Below, one piece after another: positions 33,331 through 45,090 of a stretch of 64,000 nt of DNA. The stretch comes from Acanthosepion esculentum (lineage: Eukaryota; Mollusca; Cephalopoda; Sepiida; Sepiidae), in NCBI GenBank assembly GCA_964036315.1, contig OZ038479.1:60084393-60148392 (forward strand), given 5' to 3'. Under the pieces are notes generated by a model. That model was not told the DNA's origin. It saw nothing but the letters and a program-made list of their open reading frames with translations, and ran no database searches. A program made the position numbers and the translations under genes. Position 1 is the first letter of the stretch, and each line of letters opens with the position of its first letter.

Positions 33331-34560
33331 TGTTATTTTTATTAAGTAACAACTATTTACTAATCATAAATGGAAAAGCTTACTGCACTTCAGTGATACC
33401 CATTTTTTATAAAAGAATTTTGTATTTCTTTTGTTCGTGTATACACATGCTGATTTTGGCAGATACGGACATACCATACACAACATTATGAGAAAATAAG
33501 AGTGACTTCGTAACTAGGACTGTAAAGCCAAAGTATAAAAAAATATAGGTTATATTATAGGTTGATAAGATCCATATTAGGGGAGATGAGTCCATTTATC
33601 TGATAATAATGGGTAAGACCCAAATTTAGGTGCCAAAGAGGAGAGACCTGAAGAGCACCGAGGTGAAAGGACGCGTTTTTTTAGCATACTCCAAAGAACA
33701 GGCAATGCTGGCCATGAGCCAACCTGGAAATGGCAGGTTAATGCATTGACAAGCAGACATTAGAAAAAAAGATATGATCAACTTCAGATAACTGTTTCAA
33801 TGTTTGTTGCTGATGCCATGACATTAACTGCTAAAGGAATATGTTTAGCAATTCTCTCTTCTCATTCTCGTTATATAATGTATTACTTATATAAAATTAT
33901 GCTTTTTAAATTGTTCATTTGTCTTGTCCTTTGTCATGACATATGGGGAATTGCAAATTTTCCCATAAAAATACAATAAAATATTAAATTATTTGAATAC
34001 TTTCCTAAATTTTTAGATTACTGGGTAATTAAAAAATTATCTAAAAAATGCACCTACATTATATTTGTCAAGTAAATTTTACAGTTATGTCCCCTGTGGG
34101 AAAAATTCACAAACGTGAGTCTATTGAGAGAGTTGTCAATACCTCATGAAAATACCCACCTCTGTGTTAAAAATGCTTTTCTGCAGTATTTTAAACTTAT
34201 AGTAACATTTATTTCAAATCAAATTAAACTTTAATTCAGCTAATCTTTTTCAAATAAATTTTCAGAAAAGTATATTTTATTTTTGAAAGATTTTTTAATA
34301 AGGAAAATCAATTTGTATTGACAGATTTGCTAATACAGCTAATTTTTAGCAATTTTAACAATTTCAAAAAATAAATCATTCCCCTCAATTTAAATTCAAT
34401 TTGAAATACAGCAAAGTATTTTGCTTATTGGAAATATTAAATTTAACCTATTAGCTTGAAGTTAGAACTAAAATAAAAGCTTAAAATAGATTTTCAGTAA
34501 CTGGAGGTCCAGTTTTTAGTTTTACAAAAAGTAATTCTCATGTTAAAAAATGCCATATTT
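33330..34560. repeat. Inverted module-upstream sequence
   Basis: 33330-33420 is the reverse complement of sequence like 13200-13290 and 8090-8160. 34020-34290 is the reverse complement of 12760-13060. 34300-34480 is the reverse complement of sequence like 8990-9140. No first exon or donor like those of genes 1, 2 and 4 was found here. Confidence 0.65.
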
Positions 34561-34597
34561 TATTTTATTTTATTTTTTTTAAATTTAAGGCATCTGT

Positions 34598-35062
34598 ATG
34601 TATAGACTTTTCTTTTCTCTTCCCATTTTTAACTTTTTCAATATTTATTTTTTCAAGGACTTGTCTGTAAAAAGTGTAAACCCCAAATGCCAATGTTATC
34701 CATCTTGTTACACAACAAAACATTGTTCAGTTAAAAAGTCACTTAGAAAAAATAATTTTCTTAAAGATGTAATATATGAGGCAACAATTTTTCCCAAAGA
34801 GAATATGGAACAGAAGAAAATATACATAGGAATATTGGCGGGAAGTTGGAAACATCGATTTTATAACCATCGCCAGTCCTTCAAAGATAAATTTAAAAAG
34901 AACCAAACGGCACTGTCAAAGCCTTATTGGGATATGTTGGAGGGTGGGGTAACCCCACAAATAAAGTGGAAAATCATCTCGAGAGCCAGAACTCCAATAA
35001 ATTTCAGAGACAGATGCGACTTATGTCTAAAAGAAAAGATCCTCATAATAAAGCATAAAGAT
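34598..35062 (+). pseudogene. Penelope-like element GIY-YIG endonuclease fragment
   Basis: The plus frame has a Cys-rich lead (CQCYPSC), then a GIY-YIG-like core (VIYEATIF.., KKIYIGILAGSWKHRFYNH), then ALSKPYWDML.., IKWKIISRA and the CDLCLKEKILII end. This order is the C-terminal endonuclease of Penelope-like retroelements. The domain is uninterrupted over about 130 residues, but the RT that should precede it is missing, and a TG/TA microsatellite follows at once. The first Met is in AT-rich DNA and is not trusted. Confidence 0.7.
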
Positions 35063-35069
35063 CTGGATG

Positions 35070-35376
35070 TGTGTTTATATTTTTATATATATATATATGT
35101 GTCTGTGTGTGTGTAGGTGTATGTATATATGGGTATATGTGTGTCGTGCCATAGATATGGGATTGTGGGTAATCTGTATATGTATGTATGTATGTATAAA
35201 TATATGAATTTGTGAGTTCATATATATATGGGTGAATATGGGTGAAATATAATAATGTAAATATGTTTGAATATTGACATGTTTTTTGCATACACGAACA
35301 TGTGGGTATATATGTGGGTAGGTGTGTATATGTATGTGTATATATGTGTGTATATATATATATGCATGTGTATATG

Positions 35377-35408
<32 letters not shown>

Positions 35409-35560
35409 CGTGTGTATATCTACATGCGTATGTATGAGTATATACATATATATGTGTGTGTGTGTGTGTATGTGTATGGGTGTGTGTATATATATATATG
35501 TGTGTGTGTGCATGTGTATTGATGTGTGTATATGTGTGTGGATATATAGAATATTTAAAA
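35070..35560. repeat. (TG)n/(TA)n compound microsatellite
   Basis: Irregular TG, TATG and TA blocks directly follow the Penelope fragment. Frames through it (for example 35043-35513 minus) are low-complexity artefacts. A related short block is at 35818-35850. Confidence 0.9.
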
Positions 35561-36727
35561 AGAAAGGACTTACAGGTCTGTTATTAATGTTTTACCCCAT
35601 TTTCTCCATTAATATTCTCCAATTGGAATTGTGAGTTTAAAATTCTTTACAATATGGAGGAAAATTTTTTAAATTGATAATTTAATTTTGAATTTAAATG
35701 TATTACCATTTAATAATCATTATTGATGATAAAATATTTAGATTTTTTGATAATTGAATACTAAAGTCATCACCTAATATTATTTAAAAAAAATTTTTTT
35801 TTTTTAGGGAAATACTAAGTACACACATATATATATGTGTGTGTAAGTATGCGTAAACATTTAAAAGATATATGTAGGTATTAATACATGAAATTACCCG
35901 TGTATATCGGTACGTGTACCTGTATGAGTGACTGCACATGTAAAAGAATGTATCTATATGTGAAACTTGCATGGATGTGTATACAACATATGACAGAGCA
36001 AGATCTCTAATATTACCTTCAAATATCACTCTATATTAACTTAAAAACTAAACTTTAAGTAAGAGAAATTACCAATCTAAAAATAGTCGCAAATTAAATT
36101 CATGAATAAAATTCAAACTGATAGAGATATCACCTTAATAATCAATTACAACTAGAAGTAAACTTATATTTTAAAATAAAATTTTAGTATTTTAATGTAA
36201 ATTCTATGAATATTTTTCTAATCAACTATTTCATATTAAATCCCCAAAATTTTTGTAATAAAGATTTTAAAAAACTTAAATCGCTAACAAACATCAAATT
36301 AAATTCCTTATAGACTGTTTAAACATTCAAATTTATATCAAACATTACAATATTTATGAACTCTCAAAGTAAAGCAAAACAACAGTGTCTATTTCGGGCC
36401 TTTCATTCCAAAGAAAGTTAGTGACACTTTCTCTCATGACTTCCTTCTCTCTTTTTTCCCTTTATGTCTTTTTTCTCCTCTCCCCCTTCTATATCAATAT
36501 ATAACTTCCATTAAGTTAACCAATTAAATGTGTCAATCATGTCTCTCTCCCCCCTCACTTCGTTAATTTACATATGCTTAGTACTGCCCATCAAAAATGT
36601 GTAAATTTCCTTTCATTTTTCGTTTCAACCTTTGGAAGTAAAGTTTGATGATCTGCAGTCCTTTAAAAGGGCTGTGGTGAAATAATTTATTACATGGAAC
36701 CTTAAAGTGATCTGTTTTTATTTTTAT

Positions 36728-36786
<59 letters not shown>

Positions 36787-37080
36787 GTAAAAGCCAATAG
36801 GAAAACTGCAATAGTAGCAGATGCATTTCATCCAATGTGGACTTTTTCAAAGCAAAAGCGAAATGAATTTATTAAACAAAGTAACTAATAATAACAAAAC
36901 AAAATGTCCTTAGTAATTGGAAGAATTTAGAGAACGCTATTTTCATACAATATTAAAATAGCATTCTCTAAATTCACAACTGTAGTAAAAAAAAAAAAGA
37001 TTTTTTATAACCAGCCTTATAATCAAAACATTGACAGAAGATTCTGAAAAGTAATTTGCATCTCACATTCAGTCACTTTC
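35560..37080. other. AT-rich stretch with (AT)n and a pyrimidine tract
   Basis: No supported gene. 36420-36560 is a CT-rich tract. 36730-36783 is a pure (AT)n run, which makes the frame at 36578-36850 meaningless. 36923-36975 is an imperfect hairpin (arms of about 21 bp around AGAGAACGCTATTTT). Confidence 0.6.
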
Positions 37081-37660
37081 CTGTGCCTTTGTTATAAATA
37101 ATTTCATAACAATTGTTCTGACGAACTTCCTCTATGGTACTCAAACTTGATGCATTTTATCACAGTACTACATTGGTGGCAAGATCTCATTATTTGATAG
37201 TTGAAATGGCTAAATGTAACCCTAAGGTCTATGCTAACAGTTTCTTCTCTCACACTTCTTAATTATGGAACTCTTTTCCTGATTCTTGCTTCCTAGTCAA
37301 CTTTGATCTTCAAAACTTTAAATGTAATGTCAATCATTATATTCTGTCTTCTTAATTCCTGTTCTTTTATTTTCTTTTTTTTAATCAATTCACCTTAAGA
37401 AAGGTGATAATGCCACTAAGATGCAAGGAGCTAAGAGAATGAAAAATACTTCAGAAGGAACCAGAAACCCAATCTTAAATAGGAAACAACTACTCTTGTT
37501 CAAAAGACAGGAGTGTGAACCAAACAATAGGCAAATCTATCAACTTTTATATTGTTCTCTTTACTTAATAGTGTTTTTTCCTCATATTCTCTTACATTCA
37601 GTAACCCCCCCCTTGCATCTTAGTGGCTTTATTGCCTTGCTTGTGGTAAAATGATTAAAA
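37080..37660 (+). mobile_element. LINE 3' end relic, plus strand
   Basis: The plus strand carries the same C-terminal tail and 3' UTR as the minus copies at 24.5 and 50.9 kb (for example 'atggctaaatgtaaccctaa' and the final 'gcatcttagtggctttattgcc'). A piece at 37400-37560 is inserted or rearranged in its 3' UTR, and its left edge repeats the end in inverted form (AAGATGCAAGG at both ends). Confidence 0.55.
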
Positions 37661-38099
37661 AAAAACAACATTGAGGGACCTTTGGCTGTAGCCTATCCTA
37701 TCCTCATGGGTAATCTGGCCCAGCCTAGATGTACTGGAAATATCCTTCATTGTCTAGCAACCCCATTACAGTCATTATACGAAGAATAATGACTACATTA
37801 TTATGAGTGAGTTTTAACAATAGGATTTATTAAAATAGTTCTATTAAAGAAAGGTTAACAGGTTTTCTGAAAGTGAAGTCAACCATCAAAATATTCTTAC
37901 AATAAAAAACAACTGCTATTTGGTGTATGAATTTCAGGGTTGTAGTCAATTCTCAGTTTAAAAATATCTTTGTTGATATTTCCCTGAACACATACTATCA
38001 GTATATTATCCTAACAAAAGGTTGAATGAATTTGATATCCTTGGATAATCAATACTATTAACATAATATGTAAATGGAAGGTGATAAAAAAGATTGATG

Positions 38100-38700
38100 A
38101 AATTGCTTACATGTTTACAAAGGAGCTTATGCAAATAAGGTTTTGTCATTTAACATAATGCAAAAAGGACAGAGCAAGAATTTTGCAAATGGTTTTATTT
38201 CATACTTATAAAAACAAGAAAAATAGGTTTCTCTATTTATGACAGTTAACAATTTCTTCAATGCAATATTAAGACCTAAGCATATAGACAATATAAAATC
38301 GCGGTGAAAATCCAACAGCTAATTTTTAAAAGTGTTATGACAGAGGGGAAAATTTTAAAATGTATATTCCTAACATTTTGTCCTATTTACATTCATAAGT
38401 ATAAATTTTAGAATGACCTGCATGAAATTAACATACACTATATTTATATCTTTTATACTTATATTTAGAGAAAATGTTGATCCACAAGCTTGATTTGATG
38501 TTAGCATGTTTATTTTTAAATTGAAAAAAATGCATACCCAACTCCATGCACCTGACATCACAAAGGAAACACTGTAGTGGATGATAATGCTTTTCAGTAT
38601 GCATACCACAAAATCGGAAAAATGATTGGTCCATCCATTTGACATTCACTAATATGCTCTGTTCAAACTCTTATAATTCATGTCACCTTGCTAAGAGTAA
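38100..38700 (-). pseudogene. Ghost of a ZNF module 3' flank
   Basis: 38400-38530 matches the flank just 3' of the finger exons of genes 1, 2 and 4 ('catgaaattaacatacact', then 'gatgttagcatgtttattttt'). No finger sequence remains. It implies a lost or never complete module between 3 and 4. Confidence 0.45.
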
Positions 38701-39235
38701 CCTAGCTGATGTCAGAGTGAAATTAATATGTCTTTGCTTTCAATGAATATCAAAGCATGGTGACACCATCTACCATTGCCTTTACATACTGCTAACCCAT
38801 GTCTTTTTGCATGTTGGTGTATATAAGTTAACCTAGTCATCCAAATATAATTGGGGAAAATTAATTCTGTTATTATTACTCAAATTAATGAAAGCCATCT
38901 TCTATAGGTCTTAACTGATGTTTTCTTATTTTGCTAATTGCTTCAACCATAAACAAAAGTGCCTATTAAACATTTGAGTGCAAGTATCCCGAAATTACAA
39001 AGACATTTCTTAAGAAATGAAAATGAATTAAAAACATGAATACTGAAAAAGGAAGTGTTCAGAGCAGCCCAAGAGCAGATTTTGTCAGATAAATATATCG
39101 AATGTTCAAGGCATAACTTCTTTTGACTTAATAGGTTTGAAATTTAAAAATGCAAAATTATTTTCTGCTGATATTAAAAATCATATTAAGGCATAAAAAT
39201 AATTTGAATGTGGGACATGACTGAATAAAAAATAC

Positions 39236-39243
39236 ACACACAC

Positions 39244-39291
<48 letters not shown>
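39236..39291. repeat. (AT)n microsatellite
   Basis: A pure AT run preceded by a short CA run. A similar pure run lies at 56600-56645. Confidence 0.95.
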
Positions 39292-39295
<4 letters not shown>

Positions 39296-39394
39296 GGCAA
39301 CAACCTTTCTTTTAAAAATCTTTTGTTTAAAATGACCGACAAGGAAAGTTTAATTAATCTTTTATTTAGTCTTTATATATAAAAGTGGACATTG

Positions 39395-39495
39395 AAGTCA
39401 ACACCCAAAAGTGACAGTCTGTTTCATGCTGAAATGCAATCTTCAGGTCATTGCATTTAAACATGAAACAGACTGTCACCGCTGGGTGTTGACTT
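39395..39495. repeat. Near-palindromic fold-back element
   Basis: Arms 39395-39440 and 39450-39495 (46 bp each, a few mismatches near the AAAAG/CGGT positions) flank a 9-base loop. The arms begin AAGTCAACACCC. It looks like a small fold-back or MITE-type element. No target-site duplication was identified. Confidence 0.85.
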
Positions 39496-39829
39496 ATATT
39501 GATTATCCAAGGATATTAAATTCCTTCAACATTTTGTTAGGGTTGCCAGACAATGAACGATAGTATACTTTTATATTTACATAAGTTCTAACTCTGATAT
39601 TGAGCACTTTAACCCATAAATGCTGTAAAACTATGAATTAATATATAAAAAAAATAGTGATTACTTAATAGATTAGGTTTAGCTTGCTAGCATGCCAATG
39701 CAGGCCATCTACAGCAGTATTCTTGCCTTGGATACAAGTGCTAAAAGAGGATTTTGCTCAATTACCAGAGTGACAGTCGTTCACCAAACAAGAAAAAAAT
39801 GTTTACGGGGAAGAAATTTGAAAAACCTT

Positions 39830-40025
39830 AGATACTTGCCTAAAGGTTAAATCCACTTTATTGGGAAGGGAAATAATTTACTGCCACTGCTTAGAACACA
39901 TCCATTAAGCTGAGGAGTAGGAGTCTAATTTGTTAGCCACGGATGGTGAGTTCAATCCTAGGTAGGACAAGAGAGTCAGCATAGTTAACAGCTCTGCACC
40001 TTTTCCCTTTTTCCTGTAGACCATA
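39830..40025. repeat. Block shared with 50180-50340
   Basis: The two copies share 'ggttaaatccacttt', 'ctgccactgct' and 'ggatggtgagttca'. The core resembles a tRNA-like or SINE sequence and here lies in the likely 3' LTR of the Copia-like element. The copy at 50180-50340 may be a solo LTR. Confidence 0.5.
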
Positions 40026-40089
40026 GGAGCAGCTTATTTATCACACATTTTGATGTACAATTTTTTTCCATTTTTTTTTTTTTTTTTTT

Positions 40090-40822
40090 TAAAGGAGAGT
40101 CTAGGCTCACATACATGAACCAGAATCTTGTTAGTGGTCACACCTCTCTTAGGCAACCTGCAAATTGGCTTGATCCAGAAATCCATTCAAATTTATGTAT
40201 TATCTTTTGTTTAAGCATTTCACAAATAATTGCAGTTTCAATTCTCAGGCTTTTATCCAATATTTGTGTGGATGAATGAGTCTATATCATCAGTTTTACA
40301 TATTACTGGAAGATTTTCTGGCTTGTCTTCAATGCATAAAAGTTCTAGAAGATATTTTCTATAAAAAGTGCAGGCTTTCATAGTATCAAACAAAGCAAGT
40401 GTCTCTGCTGTTGTGTACTTTTTGCAACTCTCTTGACTCTATGAGGGTGCCAAGAAATAGAAACATAACTATCATTGTCACTGACAAGAAAGACAATGAG
40501 ATCCAGCAAATCCTGCATCACTATATCCCATCAGTTTCATTTGCTTAAGTTAGGTATTAACAGTTTAGAGGATATTTTCTTAGCTTTTCTAGCTGATTTA
40601 TTTACCAGTGATATACTCTCCATCTTTCTATCTTTTAAAGATAATGTCACATCACTTATCCCATAATCTAAATCAGGCCATGTCTATGTAGCTAGCCAAT
40701 TTAGCTTTCCTATTGAGCTTCTACATAATTTGAGCTTGTCATTTGACAAACTGAGTTTGAATTATAGTTAGTATTTGTAGGTATCATAGGGATTGATTTG
40801 ATAAACTCATTTTGACTAATTA
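40090..40822 (-). pseudogene. Copia-like RT end and RNase H
   Basis: Across stops the minus strand reads ..DNDSYVSISWH..RVKRVAKST (near 40480-40420) and later ..CKTDDIDSFIH and PICRLPKRGVTT. These are the RNase H blocks of Copia elements. The RT frame is continuous with 42075 onward once the mariner at 40823-42074 is removed. Confidence 0.65.
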
Positions 40823-42074
40823 TTAGGACCTTGAATAAGTTCTCACTGATTTTTCAGGAAAAGTAATGTTTTATTTACAAAAATTAGTAAGAAACATGTC
40901 ACTAAAGTATTGTTTTTTTGCTAGCCACTACTTTTTCTCATCTTTCTGGCAGCATTTGAATTCCACATCAGAAAAAATGTCTTTTAAGGCTAACCATGTG
41001 TCAAACCCATTTTTTGGCATCTTCATAAGAATGAAAATGCTGCTCAGCCTGGCCATGTGCCATCGATTAGAACTAGTGATAATCAGATGAGGCAATGTCT
41101 GGTGAGTACAGCAGGTGTGATAATTTAAGCGTTTCCAAGTAGGTTTTCACCTGTTTTGCAACATGTAACCTAGCATTGTCAAAATCACTTTGTCATGTCT
41201 CTGCTCATATAGTGGCCATTTTTTCTTCAATGCTCAGCTCAAACACATCAGTTGTAGTTGATAGTGATCTCCCATGATGGTTTCAGTTGGTTTGAGCAGT
41301 TCATAATAAACTACACCCAGCTGATGCCACCAAATGCAGAGCAGAAGCTTCAAACTATGGATATTCAGCTTTGTCCCCGATGTTGATGCATGGCCAGGCT
41401 TACCCCATGATCTTCTACACTTAGGGTTATTGTAGTGTATCCACTTTTCATCGCCAGTCACGATACGATGTAAAAAACCTTTCCTTTTCTGCTACTGAAG
41501 CAGCTGTTCACACATGACAAGATTCCATTTGATGTCTCTCAATTTCAACTCATACAACACCCAATGTTCTTGCTTTTGAATTATTCCTAATGCTTTCAAA
41601 CATTTCAAATCTGCTGTGTGATCAACTAATGATTCTGCAAGTTCAGCTTGTGCCTGACATAAGTCTTCATGAAGTAATGCCTCCAATTCTTCATCTTCAA
41701 ACTTTTTTTGGTGCGCTAGAGTGTTCTTTATCTCTAAAACATCAAAATCATTACTTTTGAAGTGTCTAAACCAATCTCTGCAAGTTGTTTCCAACAGAGC
41801 AAGATCGCTGTAAGTCTCAACAAGAATTCTGTGTGCCCTCAGCTGCAGATTTCTTTTGAATAAAGTAGTGCACTAAAATTCCTTGCAAATACACTTTCTT
41901 TGGCATAAAATATATGTTTAATGTTATGAAAAATAAATACACATACAATATACACTGAATTTCGAGCTTGCTTATAGTAATCCCTTATAGATATGTCACC
42001 ATCTGAAACTACAAACATGCAGATCTGAGAATGCCATCTATTAGAAAACAGTGAGAACTTATTTAAGGTCCTAA
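40823..42074 (-). mobile_element. mariner element with terminal repeats and TA duplication
   Basis: The element is 1252 bp. Its ends are TTAGGACCTTGAATAAGTTC and TTAGGACCTTAAATAAGTTC, an inverted repeat of about 26 bp with one mismatch. TA dinucleotides flank it (40821-40822 and 42075-42076). Inside, the minus strand encodes a mariner transposase in pieces: CRDWFRHFKSNDFDV (near 41780), VTGDEKWIHYNN (near 41460), DNARLHVAKQ (near 41180) and SPDIASSDYH (near 41085). All three catalytic Asp of the D,D34D set are seen, but frameshifts and stops make it inactive. Confidence 0.88.
41234..41794 (-). pseudogene. mariner transposase remnant
   Basis: Two main open pieces (41794-41492 and 41461-41234) are separated by a frameshift. 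The first has the helix-turn-helix part (WFRHFKS.., FEDEELEALLHEDLCQAQ). The second has the first catalytic Asp in TGDEKW and the WGKPGHAS and YYELLKP blocks. The N-terminal and C-terminal ends need further frame changes. Confidence 0.8.
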
Positions 42075-42489
42075 TATTATGGATGTCTTTCACTGACAAA
42101 ACTAAAGACCAAGACATTTGAAATTTGAAGTTTCCTCTGATCTGACCATAAAGACTGGATTGATTTTCTTTATCACATTTTCTTCAAACATTTCAGTGCT
42201 TGCTCAGAAGAAGTCATCTACATGAGTTGATATTATTCCATTAATCTTATTATCATAGTACCATGTAAAGACAGCTTGGTCATACTTAGATGGGCAGTCT
42301 CCCAGTTTTGTTCACTCTTCTCTGACTGCTAAATACCATTCTTGAGAAGCATCATTCAGTCCATATGCCCATTTATTTAACATTCAGGGACTTCGGCTTC
42401 TGGAGGAGGTTTTAGAAAGACTGTCCTTTTAAATTGCTCCCCTTACAAAAATACTGTCTCGGTATCCATAGAATGATATTTCCACCTCA
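42075..42489 (-). pseudogene. Copia-like RT core
   Basis: The minus strand reads ..WAYGLNDASQEWYLAVREE (42400-42340), FTWYYDNKINGIISTHVDDFF (near 42270-42210) and FKCLGL (near 42120). The HVDDFF block is the catalytic box of Copia RT. Stops and one frameshift break it. Confidence 0.7.
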
Positions 42490-44137
42490 AAACCACAATA
42501 ATGGTCAGGATAATTCATAGGCATAAAGCTAACTGGTTTGACCACTTTAAGAAACTCCTGGGAGAACCACCACAAGTCAATGGTCTTCCACTTCCAATAA
42601 ATCAAATATTCAATACACTGGACATAAACACCAACCCATTCACACTCAATGAACTCAAAACAACACTCAAAGATATTACCAACAACAAATCTCCAGGTCT
42701 TGACAACATAACATTGTTGTGGAAAGATTCAATGTTTCATGACCTCCTCTTTGAGTTTTGCAACCGCACATTCATATAACATTTGCCACCTTCAGCTTGG
42801 CTAAAAGGCAGAATAGTCCCTAGTCAAAAAAATGGCAATCTAACAAATGTGGCAGACTATAGAGTTATAATTCTCATGCCAAATGCAGCAAAAGGTTACA
42901 ATAAACTTCTGCTAAATAGGATTGTCCCTACAGTCAATCCAAGAACCAGAATGGATTTAGAAGAGACAGGTTGGCAACTGCTCAAATCCTCTCCATTCGC
43001 TGTATACTAGGAGAGATAAAAAAAAATTAACAAAAAGGTCACAATCTGTTTTGTTGACTTTCGCATGGAATTTGATTCCATCAGCAGAGATCTCATGTTC
43101 AAAATCCTCCAACTCTATAGTATACTCACCAGAATTGTTGAGGCAATCAGAGTTCTGTACAGAAACACCACTGCCACCGTTGTATCATCTGATAGCGAGA
43201 TTGATTCCTTTGAAGTTAAAACAACAGTTCTACAAGGTGACACACTTGCTCCTTTTCTGTTTATAGTTGTTCTGGACTACGTTCTGCATATTTTTTCTTG
43301 ACAACATGGAGGAAAAAGGACTCCTTTTGAAACCTCGCCAGAGTAGTCAGTACCCTCCACAATACCTGACTGACATTGACTTTGCTGATGATCTTGCATT
43401 AATTTCTCAATGTATCAAGGATGCAAAATCCTTGCTGTAATCATTTGAACAAGCAGTGAACCAGGTAGATCTCTATTGCAATGTGAACAAGACAATATAT
43501 CGCAAACTCCCTTGAATCATTCGAGTTGAAGTCACTCAATAGTACATCAAAAGAGTTGAGGACTTTAAATATCCTGGATTACGCATAACAGATTACCAAA
43601 AAGACTTCAACATCTGCAATGCTCTTGCATGGGATGTGTGTAACAAACTTCACAATATTTGGTGCTCAAACCTTCCATTCTCCTTAAAAGTCCAAACCTT
43701 TCGAACATTGACTGAACCAGTCCTACTGTATGCATAAGAAATTTGGACATTATCTGCATCGTGAAAGATAACTGGATGGAACATATACAAATCTACTTAG
43801 AAAAATCCAGAACATCAGTTTGAGATCCCATGCAATGCTTAACACGATTTACAGAGAGTTGAGACCAATCTCTTTTAAGCTCCAACAAAAATAATTACAG
43901 TTTGCTGGCCACTGCTACGAAGCAGACAGGGAAATCATCTCATCCTTACTTCTATGACATCCTTCTGGAAGTGTTTTCTCATGAAGATTGACTTTCCCAG
44001 ACACCATAACTCGGGACTCAGGGTTGGACAATGAGGATCTGGGGACAGCTATGCAACAACAGTGTAGAAAGGGATTGTCAGTAGAGACCCGACCAACCAC
44101 AGGGAGGTCAAAGGATGATGATGATGATGATGAATTT
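42490..44137 (+). mobile_element. Non-LTR retrotransposon inserted in the Copia-like RT
   Basis: The plus strand carries RT blocks in order: LNELKTTLKDITNNKSPGLD (42649-42700), IVPSQKNGNLTNVADYR (42811 on), LQGDTLAPFLF (43230 on), FADD (43381-43392), and a C-terminal part with EDFKYPGLRI and FAGHCYEADREI. It ends in (GAT)n at 44116-44134, a common 3' tail of such LINEs. It is 5' truncated and has several frameshifts. Removing it joins the two halves of the Copia-like RT. Confidence 0.8.
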
Positions 44138-44139
44138 AT

Positions 44140-44612
44140 AGGCTCTCCTTTGAGAAAGTAGGTGAGTCACTTCTAACATATCCTGAGTCTTTATCTTGGA
44201 ATCCTTTTGCAACCAGTCTGGCCTTTATTTTAATTCTATCTTTTGTCTCTTTTTTGGTGCAAATCCATCTTCTTGTAATTGTATTTTGGTTTGAGCTTTG
44301 TTTTTAGCACAGCTATGTAATTCCTTCTTTTTAGCTTCAGCATATTCTACAATATTGACTGTTGCTAATTTCCTCATCGGAAAATTCCTTTTCAAGAGGG
44401 TTGCTTTCACAAGAGTCTTCCTGTAGATTTTTTTTATAATTAAGAAAGTCTTTCCATTCTACCACACTTTTCCCAAAATCAAGCCAAAACAGGACTTTCC
44501 CATCAACACATACATTTAAAATATTTTTGTTTTTGCCAGTAGCTTTTCCAGCATGACTGACAACTTTCATTTTCTTCCAAGTAGAATCATTGTCTGATGT
44601 CACATTGCACAT
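44140..44612 (-). pseudogene. Copia-like linker and RT start
   Basis: The minus strand reads STWKKMKVVSHAGKATGKNK, ..LFWLDFGKSVVEWKDF, then across a frameshift ..YAEAKKKELHSC..KIQLQEDGF, and finally a block resembling ..RPDWLQKD (the start of RT). It sits between the integrase C-terminus and the LINE insertion. Confidence 0.6.
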
Positions 44613-44832
44613 TATCTCTTGTCCTATTCTTCTTATCTACCTTCAGAGATTTTTTGGGCTCCTGACTGCTACTCATTTTATGAGTTTTTGCATTGTAATT
44701 TATGGAAGGACTAATATTTTCCCCCATCAAGTAAATCATCCACAGCATCTTCAAAATATGTACTTTGACTATCTTGGTCTACCCATGAATCATCTTCCAT
44801 ATTGGATGGGTTCTCATCTGTTGTTGGCGCAT

Positions 44833-45090
44833 TCAATTCTTCAACAAAATCATTTTTATACATCTGCCGACAACATAGCTTCCTCCATGCTTGACTAACA
44901 CTTGCTTGTTTTCAATTCCTATAACTGATCCTGGTCCCACCTGATGCTTTGATTTATTTCTCTTAAAATATACAAGATCTCCGTTTCTATATTTAATAGC
45001 AGTAATGTGTCTCACCTTTTCCTGCAAAGCTCTTTTAATTTTTTCAGATGACTGCCTAGATAAAAGCTTTTCTTGCTGCATGCATAGCAT
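44833..45090 (-). pseudogene. Copia-like integrase C-terminal domain
   Basis: The minus strand has RALQEKVRHITAIKYRNGDL, VYFKRNKSKHQVGPGSVIGI and QVLVKHGGSYV. This is the SH3-like DNA-binding end of the integrase in this element type. The catalytic core between 45475 and 45090 is broken by stops. Confidence 0.65.

Noticed and set aside
35043..35634. Frames of 66-156 codons on both strands at 35.0-35.6 kb
   Set aside because: They run through a TG/TA microsatellite and encode only repeats.
36578..36850. 90-codon minus frame
   Set aside because: Its centre is a pure (AT)n run translating as Tyr-Ile repeats.
42501..43301. Host gene from the open frames at 42.5-43.3 kb
   Set aside because: The frames carry reverse-transcriptase blocks in order and belong to one broken LINE.
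44116..44134. (GAT)n as an independent microsatellite
   Set aside because: Its position at the exact end of the plus-strand LINE fits a LINE 3' tail better.
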